DNA of 50,845 nucleotides from DASXVX01 sp036504075 (GCA_036504075.1 DASXVX010000002.1:1-50845), one strand, 5' to 3'; numbered from the stretch's first letter, positions 8,429 to 16,742 are shown. Program-made: numbers and translations. Notes: generated by a model from the sequence alone, not told the origin.

Positions 8429-9517
8429 TCAGTAAACTTGTGCGATGAGTTCGGCCCATTGCCGTTCCCAGCGCTCCTTGGCGAAGGCTTTGGCCGTAAG
8501 GGCCGCGGTCTCGCCCAGTTGCCGGCGCAGTGCGCCGTCTTCAATCAGTTCGCAGAGCGCCGCGAAAATCGATTCATCGTCGGTGTTCGTCAGCCGGCCG
8601 TTGTACCGGTCGAGAATCAGGTCGGTCAGCCCGCCCACAACGGTGGCCAGCACCGCTTTCCCGGTCGACATCCCCTCCAGGCAGGAGAGCGACGTCCCTT
8701 CGGACATTTGCGAGGGGCAAATCACGATATCAGATTCCCAGTAGGCCGCGGAGATCTCATCGAAGCTGTATGTCCGGTAGTCGATGCGCGCCCGGTCCGG
8801 CTGCGCCGCCACCCACGCCACGAACTGCTGCCAGAGATGCTCGTTGTTCCGGTCTACGGCGAACTTGAACTTTACCTGCGGGTACTTTTGCAGCACCCGG
8901 GGGACCAGCCGGTAGCAGACCTCGATGCCGCGGGTGAAGTCGATGCGGCGGGGGTAGAGAATGGTGATCGCGTTGGGGTCGCCGCTCTTCGCCCGGGGCG
9001 AGAACCGGCCGGTGTCGATGTAGTTGGGAATGTACCGGAGCTTACCCTGGACTTCCGCCGGGATCGTGGCCCGGCACCAGTTGATAAAGGCCGTGTCCAC
9101 CGAAACCAGGAACCGGCTCTGCTGGAGCGCCGGCTTCACCACCCGCTTGATCTCGTCGGTGATCCATTCGCTGTATGTCGGGTGATCCCACCAGATGCCA
9201 TGGCAGATGCTGATTCCCGGGCACTTATACGACTGCTGCTGCCCGATCCAGCCGTACAGCACTTTGTCGCCGGCAAGCCGGTCGAACGCGGCAATGTCGG
9301 TCCCGGTGCTGGTGACGGGCACGCCCCGCACCGGAAAGCCGAAGTAGTCGGAAGTCCAGGGGCCGGACGTGCTGTTTTGCAGAAAGTCGACTTCGTAGCC
9401 CATGCTTTTCATGAGCAAGGCCAGGTCACGCAGGTAGCGCTCCAACCCGCCGATGATCGGCCGGGTGCCGTCGGTCGACAGCAGCGTTACCGTGTAAATC
9501 GTCACTTTCCCCGGCAC
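8429..9517 (-). CDS. Glycosyltransferase family 4 protein
   Basis: A 362-residue GT-B glycosyltransferase. It begins TIYTVTLLSTDG, followed by GGLERYLRDLALLMKSMGYEV, the usual acceptor-domain entry. The donor site is the classic ISAAYWESDIVICPSQMSEG followed by SLSCLEGMSTGKAVLATVVGG. The reading frame is open for a further 98 codons upstream, but the GTG at 9517 has GGGAGGA just before it and lies 2 bases after the stop of the preceding GT2 gene, so translation is probably coupled. A Trp- and Tyr-rich stretch (YGWIGQQQSYKCPG) follows the Rossmann fold. The acceptor is unknown; likely the shared glycan of this cluster. Confidence 0.85.
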   Translation of the reverse strand: MPGKVTIYTVTLLSTDGTRPIIGGLERYLRDLALLMKSMGYEVDFLQNSTSGPWTSDYFGFPVRGVPVTSTGTDIAAFDRLAGDKVLYGWIGQQQSYKCPGISICHGIWWDHPTYSEWITDEIKRVVKPALQQSRFLVSVDTAFINWCRATIPAEVQGKLRYIPNYIDTGRFSPRAKSGDPNAITILYPRRIDFTRGIEVCYRLVPRVLQKYPQVKFKFAVDRNNEHLWQQFVAWVAAQPDRARIDYRTYSFDEISAAYWESDIVICPSQMSEGTSLSCLEGMSTGKAVLATVVGGLTDLILDRYNGRLTNTDDESIFAALCELIEDGALRRQLGETAALTAKAFAKERWERQWAELIAQVY

Positions 9518-9519
9518 GC

Positions 9520-10206
9520 CTACTCCTCCCATTTCATCAGGTGCGGGTTCGGGTCCAGAATCGACTGGTACTGCGCGAGCACCCCGTATTGACCGTGCGG
9601 GTCGGCGGCCAGGTACCGCTCGTACTTGGACCGGTGCTCCGCCGGATTGGCCCAGCCGTAATGCTTGAGCCGGATGGGGCTGTTGGCCACCCGGTGGGTC
9701 GCCCGGACATTGCCGGGAATCCGGCCGCAGTGAATGGGCGTTTCCCGCCAGACCGGCGCCACCGGCAGCGGCCGCAGCAGGTAGACGCCGTAGTGGTGGT
9801 GCGCGCACCACTGCGGGTCGTCCCGGTAGTACGCCTTGCTGCCCCAGAAGTCGTACAGACGGAAAGCCCAGGCGTCCACATCCGGCATCGCCATAAGCGT
9901 GCGGACTTCCCGCTTCATCCGGTCTTCGAAGACCTCATCGGCGTCCAGGGCCAGAATCCAGTCGGGGTGGCTTGCCAGCGCCTCGTCCCAACAGAACTTC
10001 CGCAGGGCCGCTTCGTCGTGAAAGCCGGAAGCCGCACGCCGGATGACGTTCGCTTTGGCGTACGACTCACAAATTACGGGCGTCGCATCGCCGCTGGCGT
10101 CATCGACGATGAGCAGTTCGTCGACATACTGGTTCAGGTCATCCAGGACTTCACGCAGGTACCGGCCGGCCTCGTTCCGGACCAGCATGAGGGCGGTGAG
10201 CTTCAC
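9520..10206 (-). CDS. Glycosyltransferase family 2 protein
   Basis: A 228-residue GT-A glycosyltransferase. LMLVRNEAGRYLREVLDDLNQYVDELLIVDDASGD is the nucleotide-binding start, and LALDADE carries the metal-binding DxD. WRETPIHCGR and RLKHYGW in the second half resemble the 'glycosyltransferase involved in cell wall biosynthesis' subgroup. The start is a GTG with AAGGCGGTGAG upstream, 6 bases after the FkbM gene. Like its neighbours it shows no membrane helix, so it acts in the cytoplasm. Confidence 0.87.
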   Translation of the reverse strand: MKLTALMLVRNEAGRYLREVLDDLNQYVDELLIVDDASGDATPVICESYAKANVIRRAASGFHDEAALRKFCWDEALASHPDWILALDADEVFEDRMKREVRTLMAMPDVDAWAFRLYDFWGSKAYYRDDPQWCAHHHYGVYLLRPLPVAPVWRETPIHCGRIPGNVRATHRVANSPIRLKHYGWANPAEHRSKYERYLAADPHGQYGVLAQYQSILDPNPHLMKWEE

Positions 10207-10212
10207 GCGCGC

Positions 10213-11004
10213 TCACCGCCTTTTCATGAGCACATACGGGTAAGCCCCTGCGGACGCCAGCGTCCGGATATCGGCCCCCTCCGGCTCCCCTTCGTCGGAG
10301 AGCGTGAAGAACGCCATCTTCCGGCTGGCCTGCAGGTCCCCCAACAGCGCGGCGAACGGCTCCCAGTCGGACTGCAGCATCCCCTTGTTCAACTCGAACA
10401 CCACACTCTCCACGCGGCCGGCGTCCAACAACTCCCGCATGCCCAGGAACGCGTGGTATTCGCCGCCTTCGATATCCATTTTGATGAGATCGACCTGCCC
10501 CACGGACCCCGCATGCACGTCCAGCGGTTCGGCTTCCACTTCGATCCGGCGGATCTCGTCGACGTAATGCCGATGGTAGCCGGGACCGTGCTCGTGGATG
10601 GAGGAGTTGCCCAGAAAGCGGCTGGTCTCGTAGAACGGGACCGGCATCCGCTCGGAATAGGCCGCTTTGCGGCAGACGGCAACCCGGTCGTGCACATAGT
10701 TGATCGAGAGATTATCCATGAGCAGCGGATAGACGCCGGGGTGTGGTTCGTAGGCGATTACCCGGCCGCCCGGGCCAACCAGGAACCCGAGCAGCACCGT
10801 ATAGTAGCCCAGGTTCGCCCCCACGTCGAAGACGGTCGCCCCAGTCCTCACGTTCTTACGCAGGTACTGGGTGAGCGGGTACTCGATCGCGCCGTTCAAA
10901 ATCAAGTCCGGCGAAAGACTCAGGTCGTTTGACGGCACAATCAGCTTCCCGCCGAAAATCGGCGCCACCAGCACCCGCTGGTTCCCGATGTATGTCCCTT
11001 TCAC
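10213..11004 (-). CDS. FkbM family methyltransferase
   Basis: A SAM-dependent methyltransferase of 263 residues. Motif I is TVFDVGANLGYYTVLLG (about residues 57-73), followed by VIAYEPHPGVYPLLMDNL and the acidic LIKMDIEGGEY, which are the hallmarks of the FkbM family. Such enzymes often O-methylate sugars in surface-glycan clusters. The first 50 residues form an unrelated beta-rich segment (YIGNQRVLVAPIFGGKL). GTG start with AAGGAG ten bases upstream. It sits between the CgeB-like gene (100 bases upstream) and the GT2 gene, so methylation of the glycan made here is likely but inferred. Confidence 0.88.
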   Translation of the reverse strand: MKGTYIGNQRVLVAPIFGGKLIVPSNDLSLSPDLILNGAIEYPLTQYLRKNVRTGATVFDVGANLGYYTVLLGFLVGPGGRVIAYEPHPGVYPLLMDNLSINYVHDRVAVCRKAAYSERMPVPFYETSRFLGNSSIHEHGPGYHRHYVDEIRRIEVEAEPLDVHAGSVGQVDLIKMDIEGGEYHAFLGMRELLDAGRVESVVFELNKGMLQSDWEPFAALLGDLQASRKMAFFTLSDEGEPEGADIRTLASAGAYPYVLMKRR

Positions 11005-11103
11005 GCCGGATCAACTCCTTACAACGCCGCGCACTTGTAAGGGTCTATGTCGGCCGCGGGAGGGGAATGCCCGGATGGCGCGGGCGAAAAACTCGCTACC
11101 GTG

Positions 11104-12261
11104 TCAGGGCCCTTTGCGCCACGGGGGGCGCTGAGCCGGGGGCACGCCGGTCTTGTCCCGCGCCTCTGCGCGCCTGCGGATGGACTCAATCCACAGCTTG
11201 TGCCTGGTCGGCTGGTCCGACCGGGACTGCCCGGGTGGAGCGGCCCGTCTGGCTGACCCGGAAGCGGGCAGCAGGCGCGCCTGCCGGAGTTTCTCCGTGA
11301 ACTCGGCTGCCCGGTGGAGGTAGGTGTGGCGGGTGTACACCTCCCGCTGTCCCTCGGCGGCGATGTGCGCCCGCTCCTGGGGATGGCTCAGGTAGTAGTC
11401 CACCAATGAAATCGTCTCCGCCGGCGAGCGGGAGCAGACCAGGTGCTGCCCGTGCGTAAAGTGCCGGCTGAGGGCCGGCGTGCACGGGGCCAGGTAGAAC
11501 GCCCGGCAGCCCAGGATTTCAAAGCCCTTGCAGCTCAGGTGGCCGCCCGGCGAATCCACCCACTCCACCCCCAGGACAATTTTCGCCGCGGTATAGGCGC
11601 GCACCGAAAAGTAAAGATCCGTCGGGCCGCCGAGCAACTGCGGCGGAATGCCGAGGGCCGGGTGGTCCCAGTGGGCACCCCAGATTTTGATGTCGTAACC
11701 GCCCCGCACCAGCGGCAGGACCAGATTATCCAGGCACCTGGCCCGGAACCGCAGCCGGTCTTCCTTGCCGGCGAACAGCGGACTGTGAACCTGGTTATGG
11801 GAGACCAGCGCAATATCGTGGCCGATGGCCGGGTCCGCCCCGTACTGGTGATGATGCAGGCGCGGGTTGCAGGCGAACTCCAGGGTGTCGGCCCGGATTC
11901 CCCGCTCCTGGTACCAGGGGACGCATTCCGGAGCGGTCGTGAAGACGAAGTCGGCGTGCCGGGCGTGGTAGAGCGACCAGTCCGCGAAAAACGGCGAGTC
12001 CTCCACCGCCCAGTAAACATGCGGGACGCCCTTCTCTCGCAGAACCGGCCAGAGCGCTTCCGTGTCAAAGACCTGGTGGGCAACGCCCGCGGTCACGACA
12101 ATATCCGGCCGGACGCGGTCGATGGCCGCGTTCATGAACGCCGCCGGATTCGGCTGGCCGGCGGGATTTACGTTGCGGACATCGTGCCCGTATGCCGCCA
12201 GGCCTTCCATGAGCCCTTCCACAAAAAAGGGATGGTCGGCCCGAAAGTTGAGAATGCGCAT
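11104..12261 (-). CDS. CgeB-like glycosyltransferase (spore maturation type)
   Basis: A 385-residue GT-B protein of the CgeB / glycosyltransferase 1_2 type. The C-terminal half has the family signature CKGFEILGCRAFYLAPCTPAL, then a FTHGQHLV segment, DYYLSHPQERAHIAAEGQRE and the closing HTYLHRA. In Bacillus subtilis cgeB lies in a sigma-K/GerE-controlled locus affecting the spore surface. The N-terminus MRILNFRADHPFFVEGLMEGL is a normal start; a GTG two codons upstream (12267, GAGAGGG at spacing 8) is an equal candidate. A frame open farther upstream overlaps the preceding gene and is not used. The last 35 residues (PTRHKLWIES...) share a motif with the tail of the GT2 protein encoded immediately upstream. 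Confidence 0.85.
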   Translation of the reverse strand: MRILNFRADHPFFVEGLMEGLAAYGHDVRNVNPAGQPNPAAFMNAAIDRVRPDIVVTAGVAHQVFDTEALWPVLREKGVPHVYWAVEDSPFFADWSLYHARHADFVFTTAPECVPWYQERGIRADTLEFACNPRLHHHQYGADPAIGHDIALVSHNQVHSPLFAGKEDRLRFRARCLDNLVLPLVRGGYDIKIWGAHWDHPALGIPPQLLGGPTDLYFSVRAYTAAKIVLGVEWVDSPGGHLSCKGFEILGCRAFYLAPCTPALSRHFTHGQHLVCSRSPAETISLVDYYLSHPQERAHIAAEGQREVYTRHTYLHRAAEFTEKLRQARLLPASGSARRAAPPGQSRSDQPTRHKLWIESIRRRAEARDKTGVPPAQRPPWRKGP

Positions 12262-12269
12262 GGCCACCC

Positions 12270-13124
12270 CTACCGCCCTCTCCCCGGTTTTTGCGACGGC
12301 CGCCAGACGGCTCTGCTGCGCTGTTGCTGTTCCTTGGCCTGTTCGAGCCAGCGCTTGTGCCTGGTCGGCGGCGGGGGCGCAGCCGCAACGGGATTCGCAG
12401 GCGCGCCGGGGTCCGCAGACGCTGGAACGTCCAGGCCGTAATAGGCCCGGGCTTTGGCCAGCACGGGTTCGGTGTACATGGGCGCGTCCGACCCGGCGCT
12501 CATATTCGCGCCATGCCAGCGGTAGCGAATCAGCGGCTCGGCCAGATGCCCGAACCGGTAGTCCCGGGCGAGCCGCAGCCACATGTCCCAGTCATGGGCC
12601 TGGGGCAGCTGCTCGTCGAACAGCCCGGCGTGGTCGAAACAGACCCGGCGGACCAGCGTGGTCGAGCCGTTGATGCAGCAGCCCTGGAACAACTGGGCAA
12701 TCAGTGCTTCCTGCGTGGCGAAGTGCGGGTGCCGGATGGTCGCGGTAATCGTGCCCGCGCCGTCGATCATGTGCCAGTCGGTGTAAATCACCGCACAGTG
12801 CGGATTCGCCACCGCAAATTCCAACTGGCGCTCCAGCTTCTGCGGCTCCCAGAAGTCGTCCGCGCTGAGCCAGGCCACCCACTCCCCCCCCGCCAGGCGA
12901 ATGCCGGCGTTCAGCGCCGAAGAGGTGCCGCCGTTCGGCTTGCGCACAGCCCGGATCGCGGTCCCGTAGCCGGCCAGAATCGCCGGCGTCCGATCGGTAG
13001 AGCCGTCGTCCACCACAATGACTTCCCGGCTTTGAAAGGTTTGGCCCAGGGCGCTGTCGACTGCCTGCGCCAGGTAGGTCTCATGGTTATACGTGGGGAT
13101 GATGACGCTGACACGCGGCTCCAA
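12270..13124 (-). CDS. Glycosyltransferase family 2 protein, first gene of the leftward operon
   Basis: A 284-residue GT-A glycosyltransferase. RVSVIIPTYNHETYLAQAVDSALGQT and VVDDGSTDRTP are the standard opening; WLSADDFWEPQKL holds the metal-binding acidic pair, and QLPQAHDWDMWLRLARDY is the usual acceptor-side ED/HDWDMW signature. The TTG start has GGAGGGGG seven bases before it. Residues from about 253 (PTRHKRWLEQAKEQQQ) form a basic tail after a Pro-rich linker and resemble the tail of the next protein. Divergent from the nucleotide-sugar dehydrogenase. Confidence 0.88.
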   Translation of the reverse strand: MEPRVSVIIPTYNHETYLAQAVDSALGQTFQSREVIVVDDGSTDRTPAILAGYGTAIRAVRKPNGGTSSALNAGIRLAGGEWVAWLSADDFWEPQKLERQLEFAVANPHCAVIYTDWHMIDGAGTITATIRHPHFATQEALIAQLFQGCCINGSTTLVRRVCFDHAGLFDEQLPQAHDWDMWLRLARDYRFGHLAEPLIRYRWHGANMSAGSDAPMYTEPVLAKARAYYGLDVPASADPGAPANPVAAAPPPPTRHKRWLEQAKEQQQRSRAVWRPSQKPGRGR

Positions 13125-13156
13125 GCTTCCCCCTCCTTCCGGGCTGGGTCCGAATT

Positions 13157-13190
13157 CAGGTTATGGTATGCAGGCCGCACTTCACGGCGT
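13157..13190 (-). promoter_or_regulatory. Candidate sigma-K-like promoter of the glycosyltransferase operon
   Basis: On the minus strand CATACCATA (13170-13162) matches the late mother-cell -10 pattern CATANNNTA exactly, and overlaps a second box CATAACCTG (13165-13157). AC occurs 18 bases upstream of the first box, one more than ideal. Weak but consistent with the other two candidates in this cluster. Confidence 0.28.
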
Positions 13191-13207
13191 GCCGAGCGGC
13201 CGAAGTC

Positions 13208-13234
13208 ACCCGGCTGCGGGAGATGACATAAGCT
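13208..13234 (+). promoter_or_regulatory. Candidate sigma-K-like promoter of the nucleotide-sugar genes
   Basis: AC at 13208-13209, 17-base spacer, CATAAGCT at 13227-13234, 31 bases before the GTG start. It closely resembles the box at 3370-3396: both read ACCC(C)GG and CATAA-N2-TG. Confidence 0.33.
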
Positions 13235-13264
13235 GGAGACGACAAGGAACGGGAGGGGATTCCC

Positions 13265-14392
13265 GTGCGGGTTTGCGTCGTTGGGGTGGGTAATATCGGA
13301 CTCAACCTGCTGCTCGCCCTGCGTCGCTCCGGTGTGGAGGCGGTCGGGGTCGAGGTCAGCCGGCGCCGCCGGGCAGAGCTTGCGGAACGGCAGGTGCCTG
13401 GAGTACACGACCGGCCGGAGGCGGCCGGCGATATCGACACCTGGATTTTCGCCACGTCCACCGGGCCGAACCTCAGCCACCTCATGAGCGCCGTCTCGGC
13501 GGTGGCGCCGCGCCCGGGGGCGCTGCTGTCCGTGGAATCCACGCTGCCGGCCGGTACCATGGCGATGCTGGGGGAGCACTTTCGGCAGCGCGGGTTCCAG
13601 CCCGGCCGCGACCTCTACCTGGTCCATCTCCCGCACCGGATTCTGTTTGGCGTGGAGGAATCCGTCTTCGACGCGGCCCGGGTAATTGCCGGCCTGACGC
13701 CCGAGTGCCTGCAGCAGGGCATCGCCTTTTACGGTCCGCTCATTTCCAACCTCTTTCCCGTGGCCGACGTCCGCATTGCCGAACTGAGCAAAATTGTCGA
13801 AAACACCCTGCGCTTCGTGGAGGTCGCCTGCGCGGAGGAACTGTTCCGGTACTGCCAGACGGAGGGACTCGATTTTCACCAGTTGCGGGCTGCGGTCAAC
13901 ACCAAAGGGAATGTCCGCCTGCTGGACGTGGACTACGGCATCGGCGGCGAGTGCCTGCCGAAAGATATCCGCTTCCTCCAGGCAGCGCTGGACTCGCCTC
14001 TGCTGGCGGGCGCCATGGCGGCCGACGACCGCTACCAGGCCATGCTCAGGGCCGCCGCCGGCTGTGCCGGACGAGTGCTGATCCACGGGATTACCTACAA
14101 GCCGGGCTACCCGGACGTGAAGTTCAGCATGGCGGTGGAACTCGCCCGGGCGCTCCAGGCTGAGGGGAAGCAGGTGTTCGTCTACGACCTCCTCCTGACC
14201 CCGGACCAGGTGGCCGAACTGGGTTTTGCCTGGGGGGACCCGGACGGCGCCTACGACCTGGTCTACCGCCGGCCCATGCAAATGTCCGCTCCGGAGCGGG
14301 GCGGCAACAAGGAGGAGAGCCATGTCGAGGATTCTGGTCACGGGCAGCAGGGGCACCCTGGGCAAGGATCTGGTCGCGAAGCTGACCGCTAA
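13265..14392 (+). CDS. Nucleotide-sugar dehydrogenase (UDP-glucose/GDP-mannose dehydrogenase family)
   Basis: A 375-residue NAD-dependent enzyme that would oxidise a UDP- or GDP-sugar to its uronic acid. The N-terminal Rossmann motif is VCVVGVGNIGLNLLLAL. The central domain has AELSKIVENTLRFVEVACAEEL (about 174-195), and the catalytic cysteine is C230 in GIGGECLPKD, the family's GGxCxPKD box. The C-terminal domain starts near VLIHGITYKPG but is shorter than usual (typical members are 400-440 residues). The last 24 residues are encoded within the next gene in another frame (71-base overlap) and look non-native, so the original 3' end may have been altered. The GTG start has GGGAGGGGA before it. 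Confidence 0.85.
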   Translation: MRVCVVGVGNIGLNLLLALRRSGVEAVGVEVSRRRRAELAERQVPGVHDRPEAAGDIDTWIFATSTGPNLSHLMSAVSAVAPRPGALLSVESTLPAGTMAMLGEHFRQRGFQPGRDLYLVHLPHRILFGVEESVFDAARVIAGLTPECLQQGIAFYGPLISNLFPVADVRIAELSKIVENTLRFVEVACAEELFRYCQTEGLDFHQLRAAVNTKGNVRLLDVDYGIGGECLPKDIRFLQAALDSPLLAGAMAADDRYQAMLRAAAGCAGRVLIHGITYKPGYPDVKFSMAVELARALQAEGKQVFVYDLLLTPDQVAELGFAWGDPDGAYDLVYRRPMQMSAPERGGNKEESHVEDSGHGQQGHPGQGSGREADR

Positions 14393-15242
14393 CGGCCACG
14401 AAGTGTGGCAGTTAGATATTCAGCACCAGGGCGACCCGCAGTACTTCCGGGCCGATGTGGGCAGTTACCGGCAACTGGAGGCGGCGTTCGAGCAACCCTA
14501 CGACTTTGTGTACCACCTGGCGGCCGAATTCGGGCGGCTGAACGGGGAGGAGTACTACGACACGCTCTGGCGCACCAACGTGGTCGGAACCCGCAACATC
14601 CTGGAGTTGCAGCGGAAAAAAGGGTTTCGCCTGATCTTCGCCAGTTCGTCGGAGATTTACGGCGAAACCCAGGCGGACTTGCTGGACGAAGACCTCCCCC
14701 TCCGCCGGCCGATCATCCAACACAATGACTATGCGCTGACCAAGTGGGTCAACGAAGTCCAGATCATGAATTTCGAGCGCCGGCATGAACTCCCGATTGT
14801 GCGCCTGCGCTTTTTCAATGCCTACGGGCCGGGGGAGCGATATCATAACTACCGCAGCGTCGTCTGCCTCATGGCTTACCGCGCCCTGCACAACCTGCCC
14901 TGGACGGTATTCGAAGGCTATACCCGCACCTTTATGTACATGGATGACTTCATTCCCACGCTGGCGCGGGTCTGCGAACGGTTCAAGCCGGGCGAGGTCT
15001 ACAACATCGGGGGGACGGACTACCGGAGCGTGCAGGAACTGAGCGACCTGGTGCTGCAGCATACCGATGCAGACCCGGGGCTGGTCACCTGCCTGCCGGA
15101 AGACAAGCACAACACGGTCAGCAAGCGACCGGACATCAGCAAGGCCGCCCGGGACCTGGGGCACAACCCCACGGTGACGCTGGAGGAAGGCGTGCCCAGG
15201 ACCATCGCCTGGATGCGGGAAGAGTACCCGGTGGAATCGTGA
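14322..15242 (+). CDS. NAD-dependent epimerase/dehydratase (extended SDR)
   Basis: A 306-residue nucleotide-sugar modifying enzyme. It starts SRILVTGSRGTLGKDLVAKL with the TGxxGxxG nucleotide-binding loop. FASSSEIYGE supplies the active-site serine region, and YALTK gives Y137 and K141 of the YxxxK pair. RFFNAYGPGE and RTFMYMDDFIP are classic sugar-epimerase/dehydratase motifs. The ATG at 14322 has AAGGAGGAG at ideal spacing; the frame is open upstream but overlaps the dehydrogenase. With the dehydrogenase it should prepare an activated sugar for the neighbouring glycosyltransferases. The exact reaction (C4 epimerase, dehydratase or decarboxylase) cannot be told from sequence alone. Confidence 0.87.
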   Translation: MSRILVTGSRGTLGKDLVAKLTANGHEVWQLDIQHQGDPQYFRADVGSYRQLEAAFEQPYDFVYHLAAEFGRLNGEEYYDTLWRTNVVGTRNILELQRKKGFRLIFASSSEIYGETQADLLDEDLPLRRPIIQHNDYALTKWVNEVQIMNFERRHELPIVRLRFFNAYGPGERYHNYRSVVCLMAYRALHNLPWTVFEGYTRTFMYMDDFIPTLARVCERFKPGEVYNIGGTDYRSVQELSDLVLQHTDADPGLVTCLPEDKHNTVSKRPDISKAARDLGHNPTVTLEEGVPRTIAWMREEYPVES

Positions 15243-15256
15243 GTACCCAAAGCAGA

Positions 15257-15290
15257 GGGGGCAGCATCCTGGAGATGCTGCCCCCCGTTT
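15257..15290 (+). terminator. Rho-independent terminator
   Basis: GGGGGCAGCATC (15257-15268) pairs with GATGCTGCCCCC (15274-15285), loop CTGGA, followed by GTTT. It lies 14 bases after the epimerase stop codon. Confidence 0.8.
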
Positions 15291-15404
15291 CGGTCTCCGC
15301 AAGTTACCGGCCACGATGGAGCCCCAACTGGGGAAGGGCGGCGGCGTGCCGAGCCCGAGGAAGCCGAGGCCGGACTCAGCCAGAATGGCCCTGAATTGGA
15401 GCGC

Positions 15405-16277
15405 CTAGCAGCCCCGGCCCTCCGGCCCTTCGAACACGAGGGCCAGCGTGCCCGGCCCCACGTGGGAGCCGATGGTCGGGCTGACGTGCACCCGGTAAAT
15501 CTCCGTGACCCCGTACTGCGTCCGCAGCCGCTCCTCCGTCCGCTCCGCCTCCGGCAGGTACGCCGCACCGGCGTAGCAGACGCCCACCCGGTGGCCGCGG
15601 GGGTCGGGGGCCAGCCGCTCCAGTTCTTCGAACAGCCGGTTCAGCGACCGCTTGCGGCCCCGCACCTTGTCCATGGGAATCAGCCGGCCTGCCATGTCGA
15701 TGAAAAGCACCGGCTTTATGTCCAGCACACCGGCCGCCAGCGCCGCGATGTTGGTAATGCGGCCGCTCCGGCGGGCGAACTCCAACGTGTCGATCGTAAA
15801 GGCGTGGCAGATGCGGGTCCGGTACGCTTCAATGTCGGCGGCGATGGCTCGGGCGCTCTGCCCGGCCTCCGCCAGTTCGGCGGCCCGCAGGACTTGCAGC
15901 CCGATGCCGGCCGAGGCGGCCAGGCTGTCCACCACCTGCACCCGCCCTTCGAACTCGGCCGCAACCGTGACGGCGTTTTGCACCGAAGCGCTCAACCCGG
16001 AGCTGAGGCTGATGTACACGGCCTCGCCGCCGTCCGCAACCGCCTCCTGGAAGTACTGCAGATACGACGCCGGGGTGATCTGGGAGGTGGTGGGCACCGT
16101 CCGCTCCTGCACCAGCCGCTCGTAGAACGCGTCTTTCGTAATGTCGTAGACGTCGCGCAGGGATTCGTTCCCGAAGGTGATCATCATGGGGATCCGGGCG
16201 ATCTGATAGCGCTCGAACAACTCCTCCGGCAGATCGCAGCAACTATCGCACAGCACCCGGACTCTCGCCGCCGTCAT
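15405..16277 (-). CDS. DegV family fatty-acid-binding protein
   Basis: A 290-residue cytoplasmic DegV-family protein. Members bind a fatty acid and, in several Firmicutes, present it to fatty acid kinase FakA. Visible family marks are VLCDSCCDLPEELFERY at the start, VPTTSQITPASYLQYF with the TSQ(I/P)S-type loop, VYISLSSGLSASVQNA, and the GVLDIKPVLFI strand preceding the basic VRGRKRSLNRL. It ends in HVGPGTLALVFEG, the usual C-terminal motif. No fakA-like gene is adjacent. Upstream on the same strand lies the prolyl-tRNA synthetase remnant. Confidence 0.93.
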   Translation of the reverse strand: MTAARVRVLCDSCCDLPEELFERYQIARIPMMITFGNESLRDVYDITKDAFYERLVQERTVPTTSQITPASYLQYFQEAVADGGEAVYISLSSGLSASVQNAVTVAAEFEGRVQVVDSLAASAGIGLQVLRAAELAEAGQSARAIAADIEAYRTRICHAFTIDTLEFARRSGRITNIAALAAGVLDIKPVLFIDMAGRLIPMDKVRGRKRSLNRLFEELERLAPDPRGHRVGVCYAGAAYLPEAERTEERLRTQYGVTEIYRVHVSPTIGSHVGPGTLALVFEGPEGRGC

Positions 16278-16351
16278 TTACCCATCTCCTTATCGGAGGT
16301 GACCCTCCAGGAGATTATGTTCTCTAATTTAGATATTCCACCTGCACAGAA

Positions 16352-16638
16352 TCATCTGCCGCCGTCCGCAAGCAGAGCGGGCGCTTCCGCCAGCGGCACC
16401 ACCCGGGTCTCGCCGGTCCGACGCACCCTGAGTTCCGCCCCGCCCGCCGCCAGCGACCGACTGCTGACCGTGATGCGGACCGGCATGCCCAACAGGTCGG
16501 CGTCCTTGAACTTGATGCCTGCGCTCAGGTCCCGGTCGTCGTACAGCACCCGGTCCGGACCAGCAGCCGGTGACTGGGCAACTCGGCCTCCGCGGGCGCC
16601 TGCTTCTGGGTCTTCAGCAATAGTTCGGACATGCGCAT
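16352..16638 (-). pseudogene. proS: Remnant of prolyl-tRNA synthetase with a large internal deletion
   Basis: On the minus strand an ATG at 16638 with an intact GGAGGTGGG ribosome site starts MRMSELLLKT, then EAELPSHRLLVR, the conserved N-terminus of bacterial ProS (first 28 residues). The sequence then jumps into another frame that reads VLYDDRDLSAGIKFKDADLL and on to a normal C-terminal end (65 residues, stop at 16352), the closing segment of the anticodon-binding region. The roughly 450 residues between, including the class II catalytic core and the editing domain, are gone, and the join is out of frame. It cannot encode a synthetase. A working copy must exist elsewhere in the genome. Confidence 0.88.
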
Positions 16639-16713
16639 GGTGGACCCACCTCCTGACAAAAGATGCGAAAACCAGATCCGAACAATTCTTATCAAATCTG
16701 AGCTAATGTTCGC

Positions 16714-16742
16714 TTGCCTTTGGCGCGGGAAGCGTTTAGTAT
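16714..16742 (+). promoter_or_regulatory. Possible sigma-A promoter of the FAD oxidoreductase
   Basis: TTGCCT (16714-16719), 17-base spacer, TAGTAT (16737-16742); each box matches four of six consensus bases. It lies 52 bases before the ATG. Confidence 0.3.

Noticed and set aside
15396..16706. Plus-strand open frame of 436 codons over DegV and the proS remnant
   Set aside because: Overlaps DegV entirely in antisense and has no recognisable motif.
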